From positions 1-9,560 of the forward strand of contig JALHUQ010000027.1 of the NCBI GenBank assembly GCA_022866645.1: a DNA stretch of 9,560 nt, read 5' to 3'. Under the pieces are notes generated by a model that saw only the letters and a list, made by a program, of their open reading frames with translations, had not been told where the DNA came from and searched no databases. Positions within the stretch are counted from its first letter, which is position 1, and every line of letters starts with the position of its first letter. The position numbers and the translations under genes were made by a program. Shown here one piece after another: positions 1 to 5,496 of the stretch. The DNA is from Woeseiaceae bacterium (GTDB lineage: Bacteria > Pseudomonadota > Gammaproteobacteria > Steroidobacterales > Woeseiaceae).

Positions 1-1
1 C

Positions 2-562
2 GATGCGATCACGCTGAACCCACAACTTTATGAGGCCTATTACTACTATGGGCGAAGTCGCTTTCACCAGGGTGACTTGGAGGGCGCGGCCACGCTTTTT
101 GCCAGAGCTTCATCTGTAAATCCGATGGAGTACCAGGCCAAATTGCTCAGAGTGCAAATTTTGCGTGGGCTTGGCCGGGACCATGAAGCGAAGTCCGAGG
201 CGAAAAAGGCCGTCAAAATCGTCGAGCACCAACTGCAATGGCATCCGGATGATGTGCGGGCATTGCAGCTCGGTGCCGGCTCATTGATTCTAGTCGGTGA
301 GATCGAGCGAGCTGAGCGATGGCTGCAACGCGCGCTGCAAATTGATCCGGATGATTCCATATTGCTCTACAACGTTGCTTGCAACTACACCACACTGAAT
401 AAAGTCGAAGTAGCCCTCGACTGCCTGGAGCGTGCGTTCGAGAAGGGAACGATAAGTCCGGACTGGTGCAGGCATGACGCGGACCTGTCGAAACTCCACG
501 GCCACCCGCGCTTCGCGGCACTTTTGCAGAAAATCAGCGAAAACCGACCAATGGCGAAATAG
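2..562 (+). CDS. TPR-repeat protein, C-terminal part (5' end outside window)
   Basis: The reading frame is open from the left edge (first full codon at base 2) to TAG at 560-562, giving 186 residues of a longer protein. It consists of helical tetratricopeptide-like repeats. Recognisable pieces are a GDLEGAATLFARA unit, a second unit around GLGRDHEAKSEAKKAV, and a third GEIERAERWLQRALQIDP unit followed by NVACNYTTLNKVEVALDCLERA. The last 40 residues have the pattern W..HDADL..L..HPRF..LL, which typically closes the TPR tail of large bacterial regulatory or signalling proteins (winged-helix/TPR, cyclase/TPR or kinase/TPR fusions). The effector domain that would fix the function lies upstream of the window. 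TPRs normally serve protein-protein contacts. A start inside the window (TTG at 77) is unlikely because the homologous repeat continues upstream of it. Confidence 0.85.
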   Translation, partial: DAITLNPQLYEAYYYYGRSRFHQGDLEGAATLFARASSVNPMEYQAKLLRVQILRGLGRDHEAKSEAKKAVKIVEHQLQWHPDDVRALQLGAGSLILVGEIERAERWLQRALQIDPDDSILLYNVACNYTTLNKVEVALDCLERAFEKGTISPDWCRHDADLSKLHGHPRFAALLQKISENRPMAK

Positions 563-584
563 TCCTTTCTTTTGCAGGGACTTC

Positions 585-593
585 TGTTACAGT
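585..593 (+). promoter_or_regulatory. Candidate extended -10 promoter for rhlE
   Basis: TGT followed by TACAGT at 585-593 fits an extended -10 element (TGn then a TATAAT-like hexamer). The -35 region (about 565-570) is poor. Transcription would start near base 600 and give rhlE an untranslated leader of about 137 bases. Long leaders are known for some cold-inducible DEAD-box helicase genes, so leader-based control is possible, but I see no conserved cold-shock box. The leader contains a small inverted repeat (GACGC at about 606-610 with GCGTC at 621-625) with no T tract, so it is not an evident terminator of the TPR gene. Confidence 0.3.
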
Positions 594-736
594 GCGCCCC
601 GTCTTGACGCTCCTCGGTCTGCGTCACTCACTCCAACCCTGCAATCCTGCACGCTTGGAGACACTTTAAAAATTCCAGCCTGGACCGAACCGCACGTCAC
701 AAGACGCGTCGGATCAGGCGATACGGAGAAAAATCA

Positions 737-2062
737 ATGTTATTTAACCAACTCGGCCTGTCGGCCGAATTGCTGCGTGCTGTCGAAGAACAGGGCTACA
801 GCGTAGCCACCCCGATACAGCAAAAAGCTATTCCTCTGGTTCTCGAAGGCAAAGACGTACTCGCAGGAGCCCAGACGGGCACCGGCAAGACAGCCGCCTT
901 TGTTCTGCCGATGCTGCAAAAACTTCAAAAGAAGTCTGACGGCCCTCGGCGCATTCGTGCACTCATACTTACGCCGACGCGCGAGCTCGCGGCCCAGGTT
1001 CACCAGAGTGTGCAAACTTACGGTGCGCACCATCCTGTTCGCGCCATGGAAATTTACGGCGGCGTTAGCGCTCGCCCGCAGATTTCGAAAATCCAACGCG
1101 GTGTTGACGTCGTTATCGCAACGCCTGGTCGACTGCTCGATCATGTCCGACAGGGCAATATCAATTTGTCGGGTGTCGAAATGTTCGTACTTGATGAAGC
1201 TGATCGCATGCTTGACATGGGCTTCATTCGCGACATCAAACAAATCATCAAACAACTGCCCGCCAAGCGACAGAATTTGTTGTTCTCGGCTACGTGCTCG
1301 CAAGAAATTCGCGAACTGGCGAACGGTCTTTTGAACAACCCTATGGAAGTTCAGGTTGCGGCACCCAATTCGACAGCGGATCGAGTCGAACAGCTGGTAA
1401 TGCCGGTCGACAAGGATCGCAAGCGCGAGCTGCTGTCCGAGCAGATCGGCAAAGGCAATTGGCGCCAGGTTCTCGTGTTTACGCGAACCAAGCACGGCGC
1501 TAACCGACTTGCCAAGCAACTGAATGGCGATGGCATCGAAACGCTCGCGATTCATGGTGGCAAAGGGCAGGGCGCTCGCACCAAGGCGCTGAGCGATTTC
1601 AAGGCAGGCAAGATTCGCGTGCTCGTGGCAACCGATATCGCCGCGCGCGGTCTGGATATCGACAAGCTGCCGCACGTCGTGAATTACGAATTGCCGAACG
1701 TTGCCGAAGACTATGTGCATCGTATTGGCCGTACAGCGCGTGCTGGGCACGATGGCACGGCGATTTCGCTGGTCTGCGTTGACGAGCTGAAGCTCCTCAA
1801 AGACATCGAAAAACTGCTCGGCCAGGACATCAAAAAAGAATTCGTTGCTGGCTACGATGTCGACAAGCGTATCAAGGCGGAGCCGATCAATCGCGGCAAG
1901 CCGCCTCGTGGTGCGGCTCCGCGGCGGGAAAATTCATCAGCGCAGAAGCCTGGCGGTGCGGCTCGCCGCAGCAAACCGCGACCGGGCAAGAACGCCCGGG
2001 GCACACAAGGCAAGCGACCCGGTGGTCAGAACAAAGCGGGGCAGCAACGCCGCGCGAGCTAG
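737..2062 (+). CDS. rhlE: ATP-dependent RNA helicase RhlE (DEAD-box)
   Basis: This is a cytoplasmic DEAD-box RNA helicase of 441 residues. RhlE proteins unwind short RNA duplexes and are linked to ribosome assembly and RNA turnover. The motif set is complete and in order: Q motif with TPIQQKAIP (25-33), motif I AQTGTGKT (45-52), Ia PTRELAA (80-86), Ib TPGRL (129-133), DEAD (153-156), SAT (184-186), VFTRTK (247-252), ATDIAARGLDI (298-308) and HRIGRTARAG (328-337). Residues from about 378 form a basic tail rich in Gly, Arg, Lys and Pro, as usual for this family, which probably binds RNA nonspecifically. The ATG at 737 is preceded by GGAG at 725-728 with 8-base spacing. The family usually has F after SAT; this protein has C. 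The TAG stop shares a CTAG palindrome with the stop of the converging gene. Confidence 0.96.
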   Translation: MLFNQLGLSAELLRAVEEQGYSVATPIQQKAIPLVLEGKDVLAGAQTGTGKTAAFVLPMLQKLQKKSDGPRRIRALILTPTRELAAQVHQSVQTYGAHHPVRAMEIYGGVSARPQISKIQRGVDVVIATPGRLLDHVRQGNINLSGVEMFVLDEADRMLDMGFIRDIKQIIKQLPAKRQNLLFSATCSQEIRELANGLLNNPMEVQVAAPNSTADRVEQLVMPVDKDRKRELLSEQIGKGNWRQVLVFTRTKHGANRLAKQLNGDGIETLAIHGGKGQGARTKALSDFKAGKIRVLVATDIAARGLDIDKLPHVVNYELPNVAEDYVHRIGRTARAGHDGTAISLVCVDELKLLKDIEKLLGQDIKKEFVAGYDVDKRIKAEPINRGKPPRGAAPRRENSSAQKPGGAARRSKPRPGKNARGTQGKRPGGQNKAGQQRRAS

Positions 2063-3150
2063 TTAGTGTTCGCCGGAAGCATCAGGACATCGAAGGTGGT
2101 GCCCGGCTCGCCGTACACGTGGATTTGGCACGTACCCCAGCTATCGGGTATGTGCCATTCCACAAGTTCCACGGCGTCGGATTCGAATCGTTTGTTGTCG
2201 CAGCGCATGTCGATCGACTTCAATGTTCCTTTGATATTGGAAAGAGAGAAGTCATTGCGGACGGGAGTGAAGTGCCAGCTGTCCTTGCAATACGCGCAGT
2301 CGCCATTGGCGCGCACCTCAGCAGTGAGTTGCAGGACGTCGTCGCTGTCAATCATTAGCTGAAGCTTTTCGAAAGTGGGTCGCAGCTCCAGAACATCCTT
2401 CGCACCTTCTCCGGCCTGTGCTATCAATTCATCGTAGGAGAGCCTGGCTTCGTGATACTTGCCAAGATTAAGTTCAACTCTGGCCAGCACCCCGAGCAGG
2501 TGGATATAACTCTGCTTGTCTATCCACTCGCCGTGGGAAGCTGTTGCGCGATTCAGGGCCAGATCGAGCTTGTAAAGGTCGCCAATTTTGCTCTCGTAAC
2601 GCACGCGCTGCGACCATAATTTGGCGAGTTCGTACATATTCAGGTCGAAGGTCCGATACACCGTCCAGAATAACTCATCGGCTTCCTCCAGTTTGTCTTC
2701 ATCGAGCAGCCGCCCAAGCTTGCGGAAGCTTCTGATAAATTGCCTGGATGCGCCGGGTTCACCGCCTTCAATCGCAAAACTGATCAAGACGTTGTTTCTG
2801 GACTGCCAGACAGGTTCTCCGTTCTGCAGGGCCGGTTCGTATTTCCATTGCCGGACGGTGTCGATCGCCGCCTTGTCAAATCGTTCGTTACCAACAGAGT
2901 CAAGGATAGAGACGTTTTGAATCGCGCCGGTCTCGTCGATGCAATATGTGACATGAACCCATGCCTCGCGGCCCTTATTGAGTTCCAGCCTTGGGTAAGA
3001 CGGCGCGGTGCGGACCAATTGTTTCGCGGCAACAGTCCGTTGTGCTGAAGCAATGACTGCCTCAACCGCCTCAGTCGCCTCAACGTCCTCTTCGGCGAGT
3101 ACCAGTAATGAAAGGGTAATCAGCGCGATCAAAGTAGCGATTCTTTTCAT
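2059..3150 (-). CDS. Secreted protein with N-terminal TonB C-terminal domain
   Basis: Protein of 363 residues if started at the ATG at 3150, which has a good ribosome site (GGGGA, 3157-3161, 6-base spacing). A longer frame reaches 3192 but lacks a site and would bury the signal peptide. Residues 1-19 are a signal peptide (MKR, hydrophobic core, VLA cleavage site). Residues about 46-127 match the TonB C-terminal domain (YPRLELNKGREAWVHV, then WKYEPALQNGEPV). In true TonB this domain is at the C-terminus behind a membrane anchor and a proline-rich spacer; here it comes first, without either. Residues about 130-265 are helical and TPR-like. The C-terminal 95 residues look beta-rich and carry four cysteines (C285, C288, C317, C341), possibly disulphides or a metal site. 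The protein is probably periplasmic. Partner and substrate are unknown, and classical ExbBD energy transduction is doubtful without an anchor. Confidence 0.85.
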   Translation of the reverse strand: MKRIATLIALITLSLLVLAEEDVEATEAVEAVIASAQRTVAAKQLVRTAPSYPRLELNKGREAWVHVTYCIDETGAIQNVSILDSVGNERFDKAAIDTVRQWKYEPALQNGEPVWQSRNNVLISFAIEGGEPGASRQFIRSFRKLGRLLDEDKLEEADELFWTVYRTFDLNMYELAKLWSQRVRYESKIGDLYKLDLALNRATASHGEWIDKQSYIHLLGVLARVELNLGKYHEARLSYDELIAQAGEGAKDVLELRPTFEKLQLMIDSDDVLQLTAEVRANGDCAYCKDSWHFTPVRNDFSLSNIKGTLKSIDMRCDNKRFESDAVELVEWHIPDSWGTCQIHVYGEPGTTFDVLMLPANTN

Positions 3151-3236
3151 TTTAGTTCCCCACTGTGCAGTGAAGACAATTTTGATTGGCAAGTGGGCGA
3201 TTTCGCAAGCCCTGATCTTGATGAGCTATGCTCAAA

Positions 3237-3275
3237 CTAGCCTTTCTGGGCGTACTTCGTCAGAAAACGATCGCG
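3237..3275 (-). pseudogene. Degenerate copy of the yaiI 3' end
   Basis: The 39 bases at 3237-3275 match the 3' end of yaiI at 4544-4582 at 31 of 39 positions, both beginning with CTAG (the stop codon on the minus strand). Read on the minus strand the fragment encodes DRFLTKYAQKG-stop, against DRCLTKYAKKN-stop in YaiI, so frame and stop are conserved. The similarity fades beyond 3275, where the sequence joins the peptidase remnant in another frame. Directly downstream on the minus strand is a small imperfect hairpin (3218-3235), possibly a leftover terminator without a T run. The best reading is the last piece of a deleted yaiI paralogue or partial duplication. Chance similarity is the alternative, but the shared frame and stop argue against it. 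Confidence 0.5.
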
Positions 3276-3499
3276 CGCTGCGGACCGAGTATGCCCATGT
3301 GTAACCAGAGCGATGCCGACCCGGGTCCACCGTTGTAGGCAAACATGATCGGGCGATTACTGGTGTCGCTGCCTTTGGCGACGTAGGCGGTATAGCCGAA
3401 AAGTGCTACCGGTTTGTCTTCCTTGTTTTTCATGAGCATCGTACCGGCCGTAACCGTACAAAGGTTGTTGCAGTGCTGCGTTATGTCAAAAATGAGCAG
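3260..3499 (-). pseudogene. Remnant of S10-family serine carboxypeptidase, N-terminal piece
   Basis: On the minus strand a frame opens after a TAG at 3502-3500 and ends at TGA 3262-3260. It encodes about 79 residues, including TVTAGTMLMKNKEDKPVALF, YTAYVAKG, RPIMFAYNGGPGSAS and LWLHMGILGPQR. This is the N-terminal signature of bacterial peptidase S10 (serine carboxypeptidase-like) proteins, with the NGGPGS substrate-binding loop at 3317-3334. The family is several hundred residues long. The catalytic Ser, Asp and His regions should follow GPQR but are absent: homology stops at about 3278 and the sequence runs into the yaiI-like tail in a different frame. There is no signal peptide, good start or ribosome site at the 5' end. 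It is therefore a dead fragment left by deletion, and a complete copy may exist elsewhere in the genome. Confidence 0.75.
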
Positions 3500-3567
3500 C
3501 TAACGACATGTTTTGGGCGTTATTACATTCATAAGAAATCTGATTCACACAGTTTCAGGGGCAAAAA

Positions 3568-4530
3568 ATGACGTGTACAAGCAAACGTACTGGAATGAGT
3601 ATTCTGCTGGCGGCCGTAGTTGCTTTCGCAGGTTGCGGAGGCTCCGGATCTGGTGAAAGCGCCACAACCGGTTTCCTGTCACTCGGCGTCAGCGATGGAC
3701 CAGTCCACAATGCGCTGAAGGTCTGTATCACGTTCAACGAGATCGAACTGAAAAGCGCGTCTGAAACGACGATCATCACTCTGGAACCACCGCGCAAGAT
3801 CAATCTGCTGAATTTTCAGGGCGCTAACGCTGCGCCGCTCTTAATCGACGAAGAGGTCACCGCGGGTGACTATCAATGGATGCGTTTGGGTATTGACGCG
3901 GTGCGGGGCACCATGGGTGGCGCCGGTGATACTAACGGTACTGACTGCGACGGCCAAGCCTCCTATATCATCATGGAAGGCGGTAGCGTGCACAATTTGT
4001 ACGTTCCGAGCGGCGCGAACACTGGCCTGAAACTGGTTAGCGGTTTCACGGTCCCGGCTAACGGCAGCCCGGATTTTACGGCCGAATTTGACCTCGCTCG
4101 ATCGATCACGGCACCTCCGGGACTGAGTCCTGACGTATTGCTAAAGCCTGTAATTCGTCTGGTGAATAACGTGGAGGTTGGAACCTTGACCGGCAGAGTT
4201 GCCACGGAACTGGCGACAGCCGATGGCTGCGAGCCGTCGGTGTACGTTTTCGATGACGGTATTAAGCCGAATCCTATTGGTATCGATAATGACCCTGAAA
4301 GCACGGAAACGGATCCCAATGACCCCGTGGCGACGGCGATGGTCAACGAGCAGACCAACAATGACGGATCCGTAGAGTGGAACTACACGATTGGCTTTAT
4401 GTTGCCTGGTGATTATGAGGCGGCGTTTACCTGTGACGGCGCGACCTTTGAGCCGGTCGACGGCAATCCGGTATCAATAGACGTAAACGTGACAACGATC
4501 GTGGACTTCGAACTCCCACCACCACAGTAG
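3568..4530 (+). CDS. DUF4382-domain lipoprotein
   Basis: Protein of 320 residues. The ATG at 3568 follows AGGGG (3557-3561) with 6-base spacing. Residues 1-23 are a lipoprotein signal: KR, a hydrophobic run, then AFAGC with the lipidated cysteine at C23, followed by a Gly/Ser linker. Residues about 35-200 match DUF4382, with the family's pattern GFLSLGVSDGPV, VCITFNEIELK, INLLNFQGANAAPLL and AGDYQWMRLGIDAV. Residues about 203-318 look like a carboxypeptidase-regulatory-like beta-sandwich: TLTGRV, a long Asp/Asn/Pro-rich insert (about 230-268) that could bind calcium, then LPGDYEAAFTCDG. The mature protein should sit on a membrane facing the periplasm or cell surface. No catalytic residues are recognised and DUF4382 has no settled function that I know. 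It is a single-gene unit between the remnant region and the converging yaiI. Confidence 0.9.
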   Translation: MTCTSKRTGMSILLAAVVAFAGCGGSGSGESATTGFLSLGVSDGPVHNALKVCITFNEIELKSASETTIITLEPPRKINLLNFQGANAAPLLIDEEVTAGDYQWMRLGIDAVRGTMGGAGDTNGTDCDGQASYIIMEGGSVHNLYVPSGANTGLKLVSGFTVPANGSPDFTAEFDLARSITAPPGLSPDVLLKPVIRLVNNVEVGTLTGRVATELATADGCEPSVYVFDDGIKPNPIGIDNDPESTETDPNDPVATAMVNEQTNNDGSVEWNYTIGFMLPGDYEAAFTCDGATFEPVDGNPVSIDVNVTTIVDFELPPPQ

Positions 4531-4555
4531 ACTTTGACGAGGTCTAGTTTTTCTT
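4528..4555 (+). terminator. Weak candidate terminator after the DUF4382 gene
   Basis: TAGAC (4528-4532) and GTCTA (4542-4546) form a 5-bp inverted repeat with a 9-base loop, followed after one G by TTTTT and CTT. The stem overlaps both stop codons of the converging genes. It is short and AT-containing, so termination strength is doubtful. Confidence 0.25.
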
Positions 4556-5002
4556 AGCGTACTTTGTCAGACATCGATCGAGGTTGTTCGCGAAGTCCTG
4601 TTTATCGCGTTGACTAAACGCGGCGGGTCCGCCACTCATTTCCACCGCGCTGGAACGCATGGTGTCGAGAAAGTCCCGCATGTTGAGGCGCGCGCCGATA
4701 TTTTCCTTGGTGTGTAACTCGCCACGAGGGCTGAGTGCGTGGCCGCCTTTTGCGATCACTTCCGCGGCCAATGGAATATCACTGGTGATAACCAGATCAC
4801 CGGCTTCAATACGCTTTACTATTTCGTCGTCCGCGACGTCGAATCCACGCGGTACTTGCAGGGTTTTGATATTGGGAGACGAGGGCGTGTTCAAGGCTTG
4901 ATTGGCGACCAGTGTGAGTTGCACACCGGTTCGATTCGCCGCCTTGTAGAGTATTTCCTTCACAACAACCGGGCAGGCGTCCGCGTCAACCCAGATTTTC
5001 AC
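4544..5002 (-). CDS. yaiI: YaiI/YqxD family protein (DUF188)
   Basis: Protein of 152 residues, the usual size for this family. It starts with the signature MKIWVDADACPVVVKEI (1-17). Later conserved stretches are VPRGFDVADDEIV (50-62), LVITSDIPLA (70-79), ALSPRGELHTKENI (89-102) and the MRSSAVEMSGGPAAFSQRDK region (115-134). The acidic residues D6, D8, D59 and D75 fit the PIN/NYN-like nuclease fold proposed for the family, but the cellular substrate is not established. The start is GTG (5000-5002), which overlaps the stop of the upstream globin gene in the 4-base string GTGA. Translation is therefore probably coupled, and no separate ribosome site is seen. The last 39 bases are repeated in degenerate form at 3237-3275. 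Confidence 0.93.
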   Translation of the reverse strand: MKIWVDADACPVVVKEILYKAANRTGVQLTLVANQALNTPSSPNIKTLQVPRGFDVADDEIVKRIEAGDLVITSDIPLAAEVIAKGGHALSPRGELHTKENIGARLNMRDFLDTMRSSAVEMSGGPAAFSQRDKQDFANNLDRCLTKYAKKN

Positions 5003-5424
5003 ACGATGGATTCCTGTGCTGAACAGCGTCGTCTGACGGCTTCGGCCGGCACGAAAAGTTGCTCCATCAGGTAGACCTTGAATTCGGGTGCGAAAGGCTG
5101 CTCATTAACGGACTCGGACATGCAGGTAAGCCACTGGTCGCGTTCCGGAGTCGCGATCGCAAGATGCGCATGGACTCTGGGTATGCCGATCGCTCCGTAT
5201 TTTTCGCTGTAAAGTTTCGGGCCGCCCAGCCAGCCGCACAAAAAACGGGCGAGCTTGTCCCGCGAAATCGCTTTGTCGTCGGGATGCATATTCCAGATGG
5301 TCGCGAATCGTTCGTCGCTACCCATGCGGTCAAAGAAGTTATTGACGAGCACGAAGATTCCGTCCTGACCGCCGGCTGCCTGAAATGACGCATCGCCGAT
5401 GCCGTATTGTCGCTCTGAATTCAT
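4999..5424 (-). CDS. Group II truncated hemoglobin
   Basis: Protein of 141 residues of the truncated (2/2) globin family, class TrHb2. It starts with the pattern YGIGDASFQAAGG (7-19), followed by GIFVLVNNFFDRM and then MHPDDKAISRDKL. FLCGWLGGPKLYSEKYG (61-77) and IPRVHAHLAI (81-90) are typical. H87 is the expected proximal haem ligand (F8) by family pattern, and W98 the G8 tryptophan characteristic of group II. The B10 position, often Tyr, appears to be Phe (F31 in NNFFD), which would change the distal ligand hydrogen-bond network; this rests on alignment by eye. Roles proposed for the family are oxygen or NO chemistry and redox protection in the cytoplasm. It is first in an operon with yaiI (4-base overlap) and divergent from recQ. 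There is no clear Shine-Dalgarno sequence before the ATG at 5424. Confidence 0.93.
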   Translation of the reverse strand: MNSERQYGIGDASFQAAGGQDGIFVLVNNFFDRMGSDERFATIWNMHPDDKAISRDKLARFLCGWLGGPKLYSEKYGAIGIPRVHAHLAIATPERDQWLTCMSESVNEQPFAPEFKVYLMEQLFVPAEAVRRRCSAQESIV

Positions 5425-5431
5425 GAACGCG

Positions 5432-5437
5432 ACTTTA
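5432..5437 (-). promoter_or_regulatory. Possible -10 box for the globin-yaiI operon
   Basis: Read on the minus strand, TAAAGT (4 of 6 to TATAAT) ends 7 bases before the globin ATG. There is no convincing -35. If used, the transcript would begin at or next to the start codon, in keeping with the missing ribosome site. Weak on its own. Confidence 0.2.
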
Positions 5438-5475
5438 CCGGAAAACCGGCCAGTTTGTTTAGCGGCGCAGGCCGC
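5438..5475. repeat. Two small hairpins in the globin/recQ divergent spacer
   Basis: CCGG-AAAA-CCGG (5438-5449) and GCGGC-GCAG-GCCGC (5462-5475) are perfect short inverted repeats within the 72-base spacer between the divergent starts. They could be regulator binding sites or mRNA hairpins. They are too short to tell from chance. Confidence 0.25.
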
Positions 5476-5484
5476 AAGGATCGG

Positions 5485-5490
5485 TATACT
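5485..5490 (+). promoter_or_regulatory. Candidate -10 box directly before recQ
   Basis: TATACT (5 of 6 to consensus) ends 6 bases before the recQ ATG at 5497, so initiation would fall on or beside the start codon. The -35 region (about 5462-5467) does not resemble consensus. The only purine-rich stretch, AGGA at 5477-5480, is 16 bases from the ATG, too far for a ribosome site. This suggests a leaderless message, or another promoter further upstream. Confidence 0.35.
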
Positions 5491-5496
5491 CCGCGC

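Noticed and set aside
474..806. Plus-strand frame of 110 codons spanning the rhlE leader
   Set aside because: It overlaps the TPR gene end and the rhlE start in another frame, has no recognisable domain, and the leader is better explained as non-coding.
740..1750. Long minus-strand open frame (336 codons) opposite rhlE
   Set aside because: It lies wholly antisense to a clear DEAD-box helicase gene, encodes no recognisable family, and is a by-product of rhlE codon use.
3151..3192. N-terminal extension of the TonB-domain protein
   Set aside because: The ATG at 3150 has a ribosome site 6 bases away and begins a proper signal peptide; the upstream start has neither.
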